Shown: positions 27,403 to 35,474, numbered from the stretch's first letter. The stretch: DNA of 64,000 bases from Micromonospora halophytica (GCF_900090245.1 NZ_FMDN01000002.1:248001-312000); one strand, 5' to 3'. Notes: generated by a model from the letters alone, not told the origin. A program made the numbers and translations.

Positions 27403-27452
27403 GCCGGCACCCCGGGCACCGGCCTGCCGCCACCGCGCCGTACCCGCGTCAT
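27399..27452 (-). CDS. 17-codon leader ORF coupled to the M48 protease gene
   Basis: ATG at 27452 is preceded by GGGAGGAG at 7 nt. The encoded peptide reads MTRVRRGGGRPVPGVPA, and its TGA overlaps the GTG of the protease (GTGA). The main gene lacks a ribosome site, so the leader probably delivers ribosomes to it. It might instead be a mis-called N terminus separated by a frameshift; the peptide itself has no recognisable function. Confidence 0.5.
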   Translation of the reverse strand: MTRVRRGGGRPVPGVPA

Positions 27453-27549
27453 GCCGCCGCTCCTCCCGCCGTGAGCGACCATCCTATTGCCCGCCGGCCG
27501 CAGGCCCGGCGGGGTGCCCACGCGCCGCGACGCGGACGGCACGCGGCGG

Positions 27550-27759
27550 TCAGGCCACCCGGCGGCGGGCGGGGCGGGCGCGGCCGGTCTCGTGGGCCAG
27601 CACCTGCACCTCGAACCCGGCCCGGGCGAGCACCTCGATCGCCCGGTGCTCGGCGGAGCCCAGCCCGGCGGCCGGCGAGTCGGTGTCGAGCAGGGCGGTC
27701 ACCAGGCAGCCGGAGCAACCGGCGCCCCGGATGCCGCACCTGTCGCAGTCGATGAGCAT
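27550..27759 (-). CDS. Small cysteine-rich protein
   Basis: A 69-residue protein of unknown function, starting at ATG 27759 after AGGAGG. The N terminus MLIDCDRCGIRGAGCSGC holds four cysteines in a CxxC...CxxC arrangement that could bind zinc or an iron-sulfur cluster. A short helical segment (GSAEHRAIEVLARAGFEVQVL) follows, with a basic C terminus. It lies alone between the protease and NYN genes. In mycobacteria a hypothetical gene occupies a comparable position, but I cannot confirm homology. Confidence 0.75.
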   Translation of the reverse strand: MLIDCDRCGIRGAGCSGCLVTALLDTDSPAAGLGSAEHRAIEVLARAGFEVQVLAHETGRARPARRRVA

Positions 27760-27882
27760 CGTGCCTCCTGACGCAGTGCGGCGGCGGACGGGCGGGACGC
27801 CGTCGTCACCGCCCGACCACCGTCGGTCAGGTCGGACACTAGTCACCGGGTACGACAGAAACGGACAACCGGTGATCAACAG

Positions 27883-29286
27883 TTAGGAGCGGGACAGCCG
27901 GCGCAGCAGCGAGTCCGCGCCGAGCGGGTACGCCCCGTGCCGGCGCACCCCGTCGGCGACCTCCCGGTCGGAGGAGACCACCACCACCGGCCGCCCGGCC
28001 GGCTCGGCCCGGACCAGCCGACGGATCAGCTCGTCGGCCGTCTCCCCCTTACGGGAGAAGAGCACCCGGACCCCACGCGGGGTGGGCGGCAGCCCGTGCA
28101 TCCGCTCGGCCCCGTCGAAGACGACGGTGACCTCGTCGCCGGTCTGCGCGGCGATCCCACCGAGCCCGGTGATCAGCCGTTTGCGCTGCTGCTCCAGCGA
28201 CATCTCACCGAAGCCGCGCTTGGTGACGTTGTAGCCGTCCACCACCAGATGGGCCCGGGGCAGGGCGAGAAGCTGATCCAGCCGGGCCGGGTCGTCGGTG
28301 TCGCGGGCCCGGGCCGCCGGGCCGCCGGCGGGCGCCGCCGGGTTCTCGGCGAAGGCGTCGGCGACGAAGTCGGCGGGCAGCTTGTCGACCGGGTCCAGGG
28401 CCAGCTCGCGGCGGAGCCCGACGGCCGCCTGCCCGATGGTCTCCAGCAGCAGCCAGAGCCGGGCGTCGTCGACCGAGCGGGCCTCCTTGGCGCTGGCCCG
28501 GGCCACTCCGGCCGCTGCCTCTGCCTCGGCGAGGCGGGCCCGGGCCCGGCGCAGCTCGGCGTCGGCGTCGGCGGCCGCCCGGGCGGCCCGCCCCCGCTCG
28601 GTGGTGAGCAGGTCGTTGGCCTTGCGCTCGCGCGCCTGGGTCTCCCGCAGCGTCCGGTTGAGCTGCCGGGCCTCCTCCCGCAGCTGGCCCAGCTCCTCGC
28701 GGACCCGGGCCAGCTCGTCGCGGAGCTTCTCCGCCTCGACCCGGGCCACCGCCCGGTCGTGCTCGGCGCGGGTGGCCCGCTGCTCGGCCTCGCGGACCAG
28801 CTCGGCGACGACGGCGCTGTCCGCCTCGGCGCGCACCGCCGCGCCGCTGGCGTCGATCAGCTCCCGCCAGCCCTGCGGCCGGGCCAGGTACGCCAGCGCG
28901 GCCACCTCGACCGGGTCGGCGGCGGCCGGGGCGGTCCCCTCCACCACGGCCGCGCCCAGGTCCCCGGCGTCGGCGAGCACCCGGGCGGTGACCCGCTGCC
29001 GGAACAGCGGATCGGCGGTGAGCTGGGCGGCGATCACCGGGGCGCCGAGGCGGGCCCGGCGGTTCGGGGCGAACTTGGCCACCCGGCGCAGCGGCACCGG
29101 CACCTCGTCGGCGGGCAGGCCGGGCAGCACGGCGGCGGTCAACGCCACGATGCGCTGGCGGACCGGCTCCGGCAGGACCGGCTCCGGCTCGGGCGCCCCC
29201 GCACCCGGGTCGACGCCGGCCTCGGGCGCGGCGGCGGACGACCCCTCCTCGGGGGGGTGGTCGTCGTACGGCTCGGTGAGGGGCAT
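27883..29286 (-). CDS. NYN (PIN-like) domain RNA-binding protein / predicted endoribonuclease
   Basis: A 467-residue protein. Residues 1-35 are acidic and disordered, about 40-150 form a helical domain, about 150-280 a long coiled coil rich in Arg/Glu/Ala, and about 325-467 a YacP/Rae1-type NYN domain. The NYN acids are in LVVDGYNVTKRG, VTVVFDGAERM and VVVSSDREVADGV. Related proteins cleave mRNA on ribosomes; that role is inferred here. The ATG follows GGGAGA at 8 nt. The gene is divergent from the DEDDh nuclease gene, 127 bp away. Confidence 0.87.
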   Translation of the reverse strand: MPLTEPYDDHPPEEGSSAAAPEAGVDPGAGAPEPEPVLPEPVRQRIVALTAAVLPGLPADEVPVPLRRVAKFAPNRRARLGAPVIAAQLTADPLFRQRVTARVLADAGDLGAAVVEGTAPAAADPVEVAALAYLARPQGWRELIDASGAAVRAEADSAVVAELVREAEQRATRAEHDRAVARVEAEKLRDELARVREELGQLREEARQLNRTLRETQARERKANDLLTTERGRAARAAADADAELRRARARLAEAEAAAGVARASAKEARSVDDARLWLLLETIGQAAVGLRRELALDPVDKLPADFVADAFAENPAAPAGGPAARARDTDDPARLDQLLALPRAHLVVDGYNVTKRGFGEMSLEQQRKRLITGLGGIAAQTGDEVTVVFDGAERMHGLPPTPRGVRVLFSRKGETADELIRRLVRAEPAGRPVVVVSSDREVADGVRRHGAYPLGADSLLRRLSRS

Positions 29287-29400
29287 GTGGCAAGTCTCCC
29301 ACCGCGACCGGGCCCACCGCCGGATGAGTGAGCCGATCTCTCATCCTAGCCTCGTGGTAACTGCCGGGGCCGGTGTGCCGGGAGTGTCGGACCGGCCGGT

Positions 29401-29406
29401 TACCGT
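29401..29406 (+). promoter_or_regulatory. Putative -10 hexamer (TACCGT) for a leaderless nuclease transcript
   Basis: TACCGT is followed by 7 nt (GCCGCCC) and GTG 29414. An upstream alternative, CATCCT then 6 nt and GTG 29354 in the same frame, cannot be excluded. Confidence 0.45.
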
Positions 29407-29413
29407 GCCGCCC

Positions 29414-31171
29414 GTGGCACCTGGGGAGTACGTCCAGCAGACGCTGGCCGGTCTGGATCCGACGACGGGCGGCGGGGTCGACCCGGCCCTGCCGCTCTAC
29501 GCGACCACCTTCGTGGTGGTCGACCTGGAGACCACCGGCGGGGCACCGGACGGTGGCGGGATCACCGAGATCGGCGCGGTCAAGGTGCGCGGCGGCGAGG
29601 AGCTGGGCGTGCTCGCCACCCTGGTCAACCCGGGGGTGCCGATCCCGCCGTTCATCACCGTCCTGACCGGCATCACCCAGGCCATGCTGGTGCCCGCCCC
29701 GCCGATCGAGCAGGTGCTGCCGAGTCTCCTGGAGTTCGTCTCCGACGCGGTGCTGGTCGCCCACAACGCCCCCTACGACGTGGGCTTCCTCAAGGCCGCC
29801 TGCGCGAAGCACGGCTACCGCTGGCCGAATCCCCGGGTGCTCGACACCGCGGCGCTGGCCCGGCGGGTGCTCACCCGCGATGAGGTGCCCAACCGCAAGC
29901 TCGGCACGCTGGCGGCGTACTTCCGCACCGCCACCCGGCCCACCCACCGGGCGCTGGACGACGCCAAGGCCACCGTGGACGTGCTGCACGGGCTGATCGC
30001 CCGGCTCGGCGGGCACCGGGTCGACACGGTCGGCGAGGCGATCGATTTCGCCCGGGCGGTCACCCCGACCCAGCGGCGCAAGCGGCACCTCGCCGAGGGG
30101 CTGCCCAAGGTGCCCGGGGTCTACATCTTCCGGGCCGACGACGACCGGCCGCTCTACGTCGGCACCTCCGGCGACATCGCCACCCGGGTGCGCAGCTACT
30201 TCACCGCCGCCGAGAAGCGGGCCCGGATGTCGGAGATGCTCGCCGCCGCCGAACGGGTGGAGGCGGTCGAGTGCGCCCACCCGCTCGAGGCGGAGATCCG
30301 CGAGCTGCGGCTGATCGCCGCGCACGCCCCGCCGTACAACCGCCGCTCCAAGTTCCCGGAGCGGATGGTCTGGCTCAAGCTGACCGACGAGGCGTACCCG
30401 CGGCTGTCCGTGGTGCGCGCCCTCTCGGTGACCGACACCGCCTACCTCGGGCCGTTCCGCTCCAAGCAGGCCGCCGAGCTGGCCGCCGCCGGGTTCCACG
30501 ACGCGGTGCCGCTGCGCCAGTGCACCCACCGGCTCTCGCTGCGCACGGTCACGCCGGCCTGCGCGCTGGCCGAGCTTGGTCGCTGCCCGGCACCCTGCGA
30601 GCACCGAATCACCCCCGAGGAGTACGACCACCACGCCGCCGCCCCGTTCCGCACCGCGACCACGAGCGACCCACAGGTGGTGGTCGACGCCCTGCTCGCC
30701 CGGATCGAGGCGCTCTCGGCCGCCCAGCGCTACGAGGAGGCCGCCGTGGTGCGTTCCCGGCTGGCGGCGGTGCTCCGGGCGACCGTACGGATGCAGCGGC
30801 TGGCCGCGCTGACCCGGATCGCCGAGCTGGCCGCCGCACGGCCCGCGGCCGGGGGCGGTTGGGAGCTGGCGCTGGTCCGGCACGGCCGGCTGGCCGGGGC
30901 CGGGGTCTCCCCGCCCGGCGTCCACCCTCGACCGACCATCGCCGCGATCCGGGCCACCGCCGAGACTGTGCCGCCGGGGCACGGGCCGGTGCCCCGGGCC
31001 TCCGCCGAGGAGACCGAACGCATCCTGTCCTGGTTGGAACGACCGGAGACCCGGCTGGTGGAGATGTCCGCCGAGTGGTCCTCACCGGTCTCCGGCGCGG
31101 CCCGCTTCCGCGACCTCCTGGCGAAGGCCGAGAACGGTAGGTCGCACCAACTCTCGACCGAACGCTCATGA
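29414..31171 (+). CDS. DEDDh exonuclease fused to a UvrC-like GIY-YIG domain
   Basis: A 585-residue nuclease resembling mycobacterial Rv2191. The exonuclease domain (about 30-190) has Asp37 and Glu39 in VVVDLETTG, VAHNAPYDVGF, and HRALDDAKAT as the His/Asp pair. The GIY-YIG-like region (about 220-300) shows GVYIFRADDDRPLYVGTSGDI. A UvrC-like central part follows, with a short Cys stretch (RCPAPCEH) and a UVR-type helical segment (AQRYEEAAVVRSRLAAV). It lacks UvrC's RNase H-like C-terminal nuclease domain. Starts at 29354 or 29324 are possible. A role in DNA repair is likely, but the substrate is unproven. Confidence 0.9.
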   Translation: MAPGEYVQQTLAGLDPTTGGGVDPALPLYATTFVVVDLETTGGAPDGGGITEIGAVKVRGGEELGVLATLVNPGVPIPPFITVLTGITQAMLVPAPPIEQVLPSLLEFVSDAVLVAHNAPYDVGFLKAACAKHGYRWPNPRVLDTAALARRVLTRDEVPNRKLGTLAAYFRTATRPTHRALDDAKATVDVLHGLIARLGGHRVDTVGEAIDFARAVTPTQRRKRHLAEGLPKVPGVYIFRADDDRPLYVGTSGDIATRVRSYFTAAEKRARMSEMLAAAERVEAVECAHPLEAEIRELRLIAAHAPPYNRRSKFPERMVWLKLTDEAYPRLSVVRALSVTDTAYLGPFRSKQAAELAAAGFHDAVPLRQCTHRLSLRTVTPACALAELGRCPAPCEHRITPEEYDHHAAAPFRTATTSDPQVVVDALLARIEALSAAQRYEEAAVVRSRLAAVLRATVRMQRLAALTRIAELAAARPAAGGGWELALVRHGRLAGAGVSPPGVHPRPTIAAIRATAETVPPGHGPVPRASAEETERILSWLERPETRLVEMSAEWSSPVSGAARFRDLLAKAENGRSHQLSTERS

Positions 31172-31299
31172 GCAAGTAACCGATCGGATGACCTCGCCTC
31201 ACTTAGGCTGTTAAGGGAGTGCAGTCCTGCCCGTTTCGTGGGCCTGCTTCCGGTTGCCGGCGACGGTGACCGCGGAGCCGGGGTGAGGAGGTGTCCCTC

Positions 31300-33090
31300 G
31301 TGGACGTCGACGCCGGACACGGCGCCGCCCTGGGGGGCGCGCTCCCGACACAGCCCGGGGAGCTGCCGCTGGCCCGCCGGCTGCGGTCACTGCTCAGCTG
31401 GCCGACCAACGACACCGACCCGGTCAGCCCGCTGGTCCGCAGCCACCGTGGCATCCATCCGAACGCCGACCCGTCGGTGCTGCGCCGGGCGTACACGATC
31501 GCGGAGAACATGCACCGCGGCCAGTTCCGCAAGAGCGGCGAGCCGTACATCACCCATCCGCTGGCGGTCGCGGAGATCTGCGCCGACCTCGGCATGGACA
31601 CCACCACGCTGGTCGCGGCGCTGCTGCACGACACGGTCGAGGACACCCGTTACACGTTGCAGGCCCTCGCCGAGGACTTCGGCCGCGAGGTGGCCCACCT
31701 GGTCGACGGGGTGACCAAGTTCGACAAGGCGTTCTACGGCAAGGCCGCCGAGGCGGAGACGATCCGCAAGATGATCATCGCGGCCGGCAAGGACGTCCGG
31801 GTGCTGATCATCAAGCTGGCCGACCGGCTGCACAACATGCGCACCCTCGGGGTCCGCTCCGCCGCCTCCCGGGAGCGGATCGCCCGCAAGACCCAGGAGG
31901 TGCTCGTCCCGCTCTGCGACCGGCTGGGCATCCAGGCCCTCAAACGCGAACTGGACGACGTGGTGCTGCTGCACCTGGAGCCCGACGAGCACGCCCGCAT
32001 CGCCCGGCACGTGCACGACCGGCCCGGTTGGAACACGTACCTCGACGACGTGGTCGCCCAGGCGAAGGTGGCGCTGCGCCGCAGTCGGGTGGACGCCGAG
32101 GTGAGCCCTCGCCCCCGGCACCTCTACTCGATCTGGAAGGACACCGTGGCCGGCGGCCACACCGCCCCGTTCGACCTGCCCCGCATCGTGATCGTGGTGG
32201 ACGCTCCGGCCACCGACTGCTACGCCGCGCTCGGCGCGGTGCACGGCCGCTGGCGGCCGATCCCCGGCCGGTTCAAGGACTTCATCGCCTCCCCGAAGAA
32301 CAACCTCTACCGGTCCCTGCACACCAGCGTCCGTGGCCCGCAGGACCGCACCGTCGAGGTGCTGATCCGCACCCGGGAGATGCACCGCTGGGCCGAGTAC
32401 GGCATCGCCGCGGACTTCCGTTTCCCCCGCTCCGCCGGCCCGGACGCCGTCCGGGTCGACCAGTTGGCCTGGCTGCGCCGGGTGCTCGACTGGGAGCAGG
32501 AGGCGGCCGACCCGGCCCAGTTCCTCGAATCGTTGCGCTGTGACCTGGCCGAGGCGCAGATCCAGGTGGTCGCCGACGGCCGGCAGGTCGTCCTCCCGGC
32601 CGGGGCCACCCCGGTCGACCTGGCGTACGAGCTGGGCACCGAGCGTGGCGACCACTGCCTCGCCGCCCGGATCAACGGGCGGCTGGCCCCGCTCTCCTCC
32701 GAACTGGAGGATGGCGACGTGGTGGAGATCTTCACCGAGAACGACGCCGAGAGCGGATTCGAGGCGACGGTCGCCCCGCGCGGGCCGCGCCGGGAGTGGC
32801 TCGGCTTCGTCAAGTCCCCCCAGGCCCAGATGCAGATCAACCGCTGGTTCGCCGAGCACACCGAGCCGGGCATCTCGATCGCCGACAAGGTACGCCTGGG
32901 CCGGGCCACCATCGGGTTGGCGCTACGCAAGCACGACCGGGGACTCGCCAGCGACCTGCCGCTGCTGCGGCTGTCCGAGGAACTGGGCTACCCCGACCTG
33001 GAGACCCTGCTGGTCGCGGTCTTCGACCGGGCGGTCGAGCCGGACGAGGTGGTCCGGCAGCTCATCGATCTGGTGGACCACCGCCAGTGA
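31300..33090 (+). CDS. RelA/SpoT homolog without ACT domain, probably hydrolase-biased
   Basis: A 596-residue RSH-family protein. The HD hydrolase domain (about 60-215) is intact, with HDTVED at 110-115. The synthetase domain (about 250-365) is recognisable (GRFKDFIASPKNNLYRSLHTSV, Glu353 in VEVLIRT). The ATP-contact motif reads RPRHLYSIWKD, so the usual Lys243-type residue is Arg273 and the second Lys is Asp281. A TGS domain lies at about 420-480. The C-terminal ACT domain of canonical Rel is absent. GTG 31300 follows GAGGAG at 9 nt and is preferred to GTG 31291, which abuts it. A second, canonical rel elsewhere in the genome is expected. Confidence 0.87.
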   Translation: MDVDAGHGAALGGALPTQPGELPLARRLRSLLSWPTNDTDPVSPLVRSHRGIHPNADPSVLRRAYTIAENMHRGQFRKSGEPYITHPLAVAEICADLGMDTTTLVAALLHDTVEDTRYTLQALAEDFGREVAHLVDGVTKFDKAFYGKAAEAETIRKMIIAAGKDVRVLIIKLADRLHNMRTLGVRSAASRERIARKTQEVLVPLCDRLGIQALKRELDDVVLLHLEPDEHARIARHVHDRPGWNTYLDDVVAQAKVALRRSRVDAEVSPRPRHLYSIWKDTVAGGHTAPFDLPRIVIVVDAPATDCYAALGAVHGRWRPIPGRFKDFIASPKNNLYRSLHTSVRGPQDRTVEVLIRTREMHRWAEYGIAADFRFPRSAGPDAVRVDQLAWLRRVLDWEQEAADPAQFLESLRCDLAEAQIQVVADGRQVVLPAGATPVDLAYELGTERGDHCLAARINGRLAPLSSELEDGDVVEIFTENDAESGFEATVAPRGPRREWLGFVKSPQAQMQINRWFAEHTEPGISIADKVRLGRATIGLALRKHDRGLASDLPLLRLSEELGYPDLETLLVAVFDRAVEPDEVVRQLIDLVDHRQ

Positions 33091-33268
33091 ACCACCGCCG
33101 GTAAGCCACCTCCGGCAGTCCGCCGCACCGTCCCCGGTCCAGGTTGGAGCGCCGGGCCGGCCCGGGCACGACGTATCCCAGGCTGCACCGCTGGCCGCGA
33201 CAGCAGGCCGCGCCAAGCTCGCCGCCGGGATCCTGATGACCCACTACACCCGCCGCACCTGGCAGGCC

Positions 33269-33521
33269 GCTACAGACTTGATCGCATCAATGGATCGCAG
33301 CGACCGGCCGCCTCGCCCCCGCCCCCGATCCGCCGGCACATCCGACGGCCCCACCACGGCCCGGGCGGACCCGAACCCCGCCACCCCAGCGCACCCGAAC
33401 GCGCACCACCACCGTGCCCGACCGGCACGCCCGAACAACCAGCACGCCCGCACCCACGACCACCCGGCCCGGCGCGGCCCCCGGCCCCACCCCGATCCAT
33501 TCATGCGATCAAGTCTGTAGC
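33269..33521. repeat. 253-bp element with 29-bp terminal inverted repeats
   Basis: The left end GCTACAGACTTGATCGCAT... (33269-33297) and right end (33493-33521) are inverted copies with one mismatch in 29. The 195-bp interior is C-rich and, from 33342 to 33495, contains a single T on the plus strand. Its ends match the palindrome at 62041-62107 at 24 of 29 positions, so this is an interspersed family. No transposase and no obvious target duplication. Confidence 0.9.
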
Positions 33522-33588
33522 GTCTCCATCCACACCACTCCCTGCCGGCCCCGAACCTCGTCCACCCCGGGGCTGGCCCCGCCTTCGG

Positions 33589-33644
33589 TGATCAAGAGGT
33601 TTGCGTCACCCGCCGTCGGAATCCTGGCGCAAACTTCTTGATCA
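33589..33644. repeat. 56-bp palindrome with TGATCAAGAGGTTTGCG arms
   Basis: Arms of 17 bp (33589-33605 and 33628-33644) match with one mismatch around a 22-nt loop. It may be a REP-type element or a terminator-like structure upstream of the NUDIX operon. Only one copy in the window. Confidence 0.85.
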
Positions 33645-33746
33645 ACGGGACGGAGCGGGTGACCGGACCGAGCGGGGCGGGTGACGGCGTGCGGGGCGGG
33701 TGCGGGGTGGTGTGGGGCCCGACATGACGGGCCGGGGCGGAGCGCC

Positions 33747-33752
33747 TAGCCT
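33747..33752 (+). promoter_or_regulatory. Promoter -10 (TAGCCT) for a leaderless NUDIX operon mRNA
   Basis: TAGCCT is followed by 6 nt (GGACTC) and ATG 33759. An ATGACG at 33724-33729, with 17-bp spacing, resembles a TTGACN -35 box, making this the best-supported leaderless promoter here. Confidence 0.58.
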
Positions 33753-33758
33753 GGACTC

Positions 33759-34298
33759 ATGATCCCCCGCTCGCGCGCCACCGGACGGGCCGTCGCCTAC
33801 AAGGTCTTCTACCGCCTGCCGGTGACGATGCGACGGCGGCTGGTCCGACTCGCCGTGCCGAAGTACGTCGTCGGCGCGGTCACCCTCGTCCGGGACAGCG
33901 AAGCCGAGGGTGCGGGCCGCATCCTGCTGCTGCGCCAGCCACCCGGCTACAGCTGGACGCTCCCGGCCGGCCTGCTCCAGCGTGCCGAGGCACCCGTCGT
34001 GGGCGCCGCCCGCGAGCTGTACGAGGAGTCGGGCATCCGGCTGGCTCCCGACCGGCTGCGTCCGGCCGTACCGAACGCGCTGGTGCACGCCAAGGGCTGG
34101 GTCGACATGGTCTTCGAGACGGAGGTACCGGCGTCGACCACCGCCCTGAAGGTCGACGGGGCGGAGGTCTTCGAGGCCGCCTGGCACTCGCTGGACGACC
34201 TGCCCCGGCTCAGCCGGGCCACCGCTTTCCTCCTCGGTCACTACGGCATCGGCCCGTCGGCCGGGAAGACCCCGCCCGCCGGGGGAACACCGACGTGA
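33759..34298 (+). CDS. NUDIX hydrolase
   Basis: A 179-residue pyrophosphohydrolase. The complete Nudix box GX5EX7REUXEEXGU is at residues 71-93 (GLLQRAEAPVVGAARELYEESGI in three stretches of the helix-loop-helix). A basic N-terminal helix (about 1-35) precedes the fold, and the C terminus is Pro/Gly-rich. Substrate unknown. No ribosome site; the ATG lies 6 nt after a -10-like TAGCCT. It heads an operon, its stop overlapping the nucleotidyltransferase GTG (GTGA). Confidence 0.9.
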   Translation: MIPRSRATGRAVAYKVFYRLPVTMRRRLVRLAVPKYVVGAVTLVRDSEAEGAGRILLLRQPPGYSWTLPAGLLQRAEAPVVGAARELYEESGIRLAPDRLRPAVPNALVHAKGWVDMVFETEVPASTTALKVDGAEVFEAAWHSLDDLPRLSRATAFLLGHYGIGPSAGKTPPAGGTPT

Positions 34299-35155
34299 CC
34301 GGGCATCCCGGGATCTGCGCGGTGGTGCTGGCCGCCGGCGAGGGGACCCGGCTCCGCCCGCTGACCGCGCGGATGCCCAAGGCGCTCTGTCCGGTCGGCA
34401 ACGTGCCGCTGCTCGACCGGGCGCTGGCCCGGCTCGCCGGGCTGGGCCTGGCCGGCCCCGGGCGGGTCGCCGTGAACGCCTGCTACCTGGCCGATCAGGT
34501 GGTCGCGCACATCGGTGACCGGGCCCATCTCTCGGTGGAGCCGGGCGACCCGCTCGGCACCGCGGGTGGGCTGGGCAACCTGCGCGACTGGATCGGCGGG
34601 CGCGGGGTGCTGGTCGGCAACGCCGACGCGTACCTCGCCGACCCGCACGCCGACCCGGGCCCGGACGTCGCCGCGCTGCTGGACGGCTGGGACGGACACG
34701 GCGTACGGCTGCTCGGCCAGCCCGCCGCGAACCCGACGGCTCCCGGCACCTTCGCCGGGCACGTCTTCACCGGGTTCTCGCTCCTGCCCTGGCGGCTGGT
34801 CCGGGACCTGCCGCCCACCTTCGGCGACCTGGTCCGGGCCGTGTGGCGGCCGGCGGAGGCGGCGGGCGCGCTGGAGGTGGTGGCCTACCCGGGCACCTTC
34901 TACGACACCGGCACCCCGCGCGACTACCTGGCCGCCAACCTGCACGCCGCCGGCGACGGCGCCCTGGTCGATCCCGGGGCCACGGTGACCGGCCGGGTCC
35001 GCCGGGCGGTGGTCGGAGCGGGGGCGGTGGTGCACGGCGACGTGGAGCGGGTGGTGGTCTGGCCCGGCGCGACCGTCGGCCCGGGCGAGCGGCTGCGCGA
35101 CGTGATCCGGGCCGGCGAGGACCTGACCGTGCCGGCCGGCGAACATCTAGCATGA
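34295..35155 (+). CDS. Nucleotidyltransferase (sugar-1-phosphate type)
   Basis: A 286-residue NTP_transferase-fold enzyme. The N terminus has the signature VVLAAGEGTRLRPLTARMPKAL, with the nucleotide loop and the Lys of PKAL. Metal-binding Asp residues fall in GNADAYL and YDTGTPRDYL. The last 50 residues show a hexapeptide-like beta-helix rhythm (VDPGATVTGRVRRAVVGAGAVVHGDVERVVVWPGATV in pieces). It probably makes a nucleotide sugar from a sugar phosphate; which sugar is not decided. The start overlaps the NUDIX stop, and the stop overlaps a 12-codon ORF (ATGA). Confidence 0.87.
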   Translation: MTGHPGICAVVLAAGEGTRLRPLTARMPKALCPVGNVPLLDRALARLAGLGLAGPGRVAVNACYLADQVVAHIGDRAHLSVEPGDPLGTAGGLGNLRDWIGGRGVLVGNADAYLADPHADPGPDVAALLDGWDGHGVRLLGQPAANPTAPGTFAGHVFTGFSLLPWRLVRDLPPTFGDLVRAVWRPAEAAGALEVVAYPGTFYDTGTPRDYLAANLHAAGDGALVDPGATVTGRVRRAVVGAGAVVHGDVERVVVWPGATVGPGERLRDVIRAGEDLTVPAGEHLA

Positions 35156-35190
35156 GCCACGACGTCGACGAACGGAGAATCGTCCAGTGA
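35152..35190 (+). CDS. 12-codon bridging micro-ORF
   Basis: ATG 35152 overlaps the nucleotidyltransferase stop (ATGA) and its TGA overlaps GTG 35187 of the RAM-domain gene (GTGA). The peptide is MSHDVDERRIVQ. It would carry terminating ribosomes from one cistron to the next. It contains CGGAGA, a possible ribosome site for the following gene. It could equally be untranslated spacer, so confidence is modest. Confidence 0.4.
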   Translation: MSHDVDERRIVQ

Positions 35191-35474
35191 TCACCGCGAT
35201 CGTCCTGATCGACTGCGCCACCGACTCGATCCCCGAGGTGGCCGAGACCCTGGCCAACCTGCCCGGCGTCAGCGAGGTCTACTCGGTGGCCGGGCACAGG
35301 GACCTCATCGCCGTGGTCCGGGTCCGCGAGTTCGAGCAGATCGCCGAGGTCATCGCCGGGCGCATCTCCAAGGTGCCCGGGGTGATCGACACCGAGTCGC
35401 ACATCGCGTTCCGCGCGTACTCCCAGCACGACCTGGAGGAGGCGTTCGCGATCGGCCTCGCCAACGCCGACTGA
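35187..35474 (+). CDS. Lrp/AsnC ligand-binding (RAM) domain protein without DNA-binding domain
   Basis: A 95-residue stand-alone RAM domain: MITAIVLIDCATDSIPEVAE, a GVSEVYSVAGHRDLIAVV strand-loop-strand, and IDTESHIAFRAYSQHDL at the end. Stand-alone RAM proteins oligomerise and bind amino acids or modulate full-length Lrp proteins; no helix-turn-helix is present. The GTG follows CGGAGA about 9 nt upstream. It is the last gene of the NUDIX operon. A bidirectional terminator follows. Confidence 0.9.
   Translation: MITAIVLIDCATDSIPEVAETLANLPGVSEVYSVAGHRDLIAVVRVREFEQIAEVIAGRISKVPGVIDTESHIAFRAYSQHDLEEAFAIGLANAD

Larger units (their letters stand above)
33091..33758. other. Intergenic region carrying two palindromic elements
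   Basis: No gene is visible in about 670 bp. It holds a 253-bp element with 29-bp inverted ends (33269-33521), a 56-bp palindrome (33589-33644) and a GC-rich promoter-proximal stretch before the NUDIX gene. Reading frames inside the large element are low complexity and not convincing. Confidence 0.75.

Noticed and set aside
33244..33504. Several overlapping small ORFs inside the palindromic element
   Set aside because: Gly/Arg/Ala-only composition caused by the T-free tract; no ribosome site or conserved motif.
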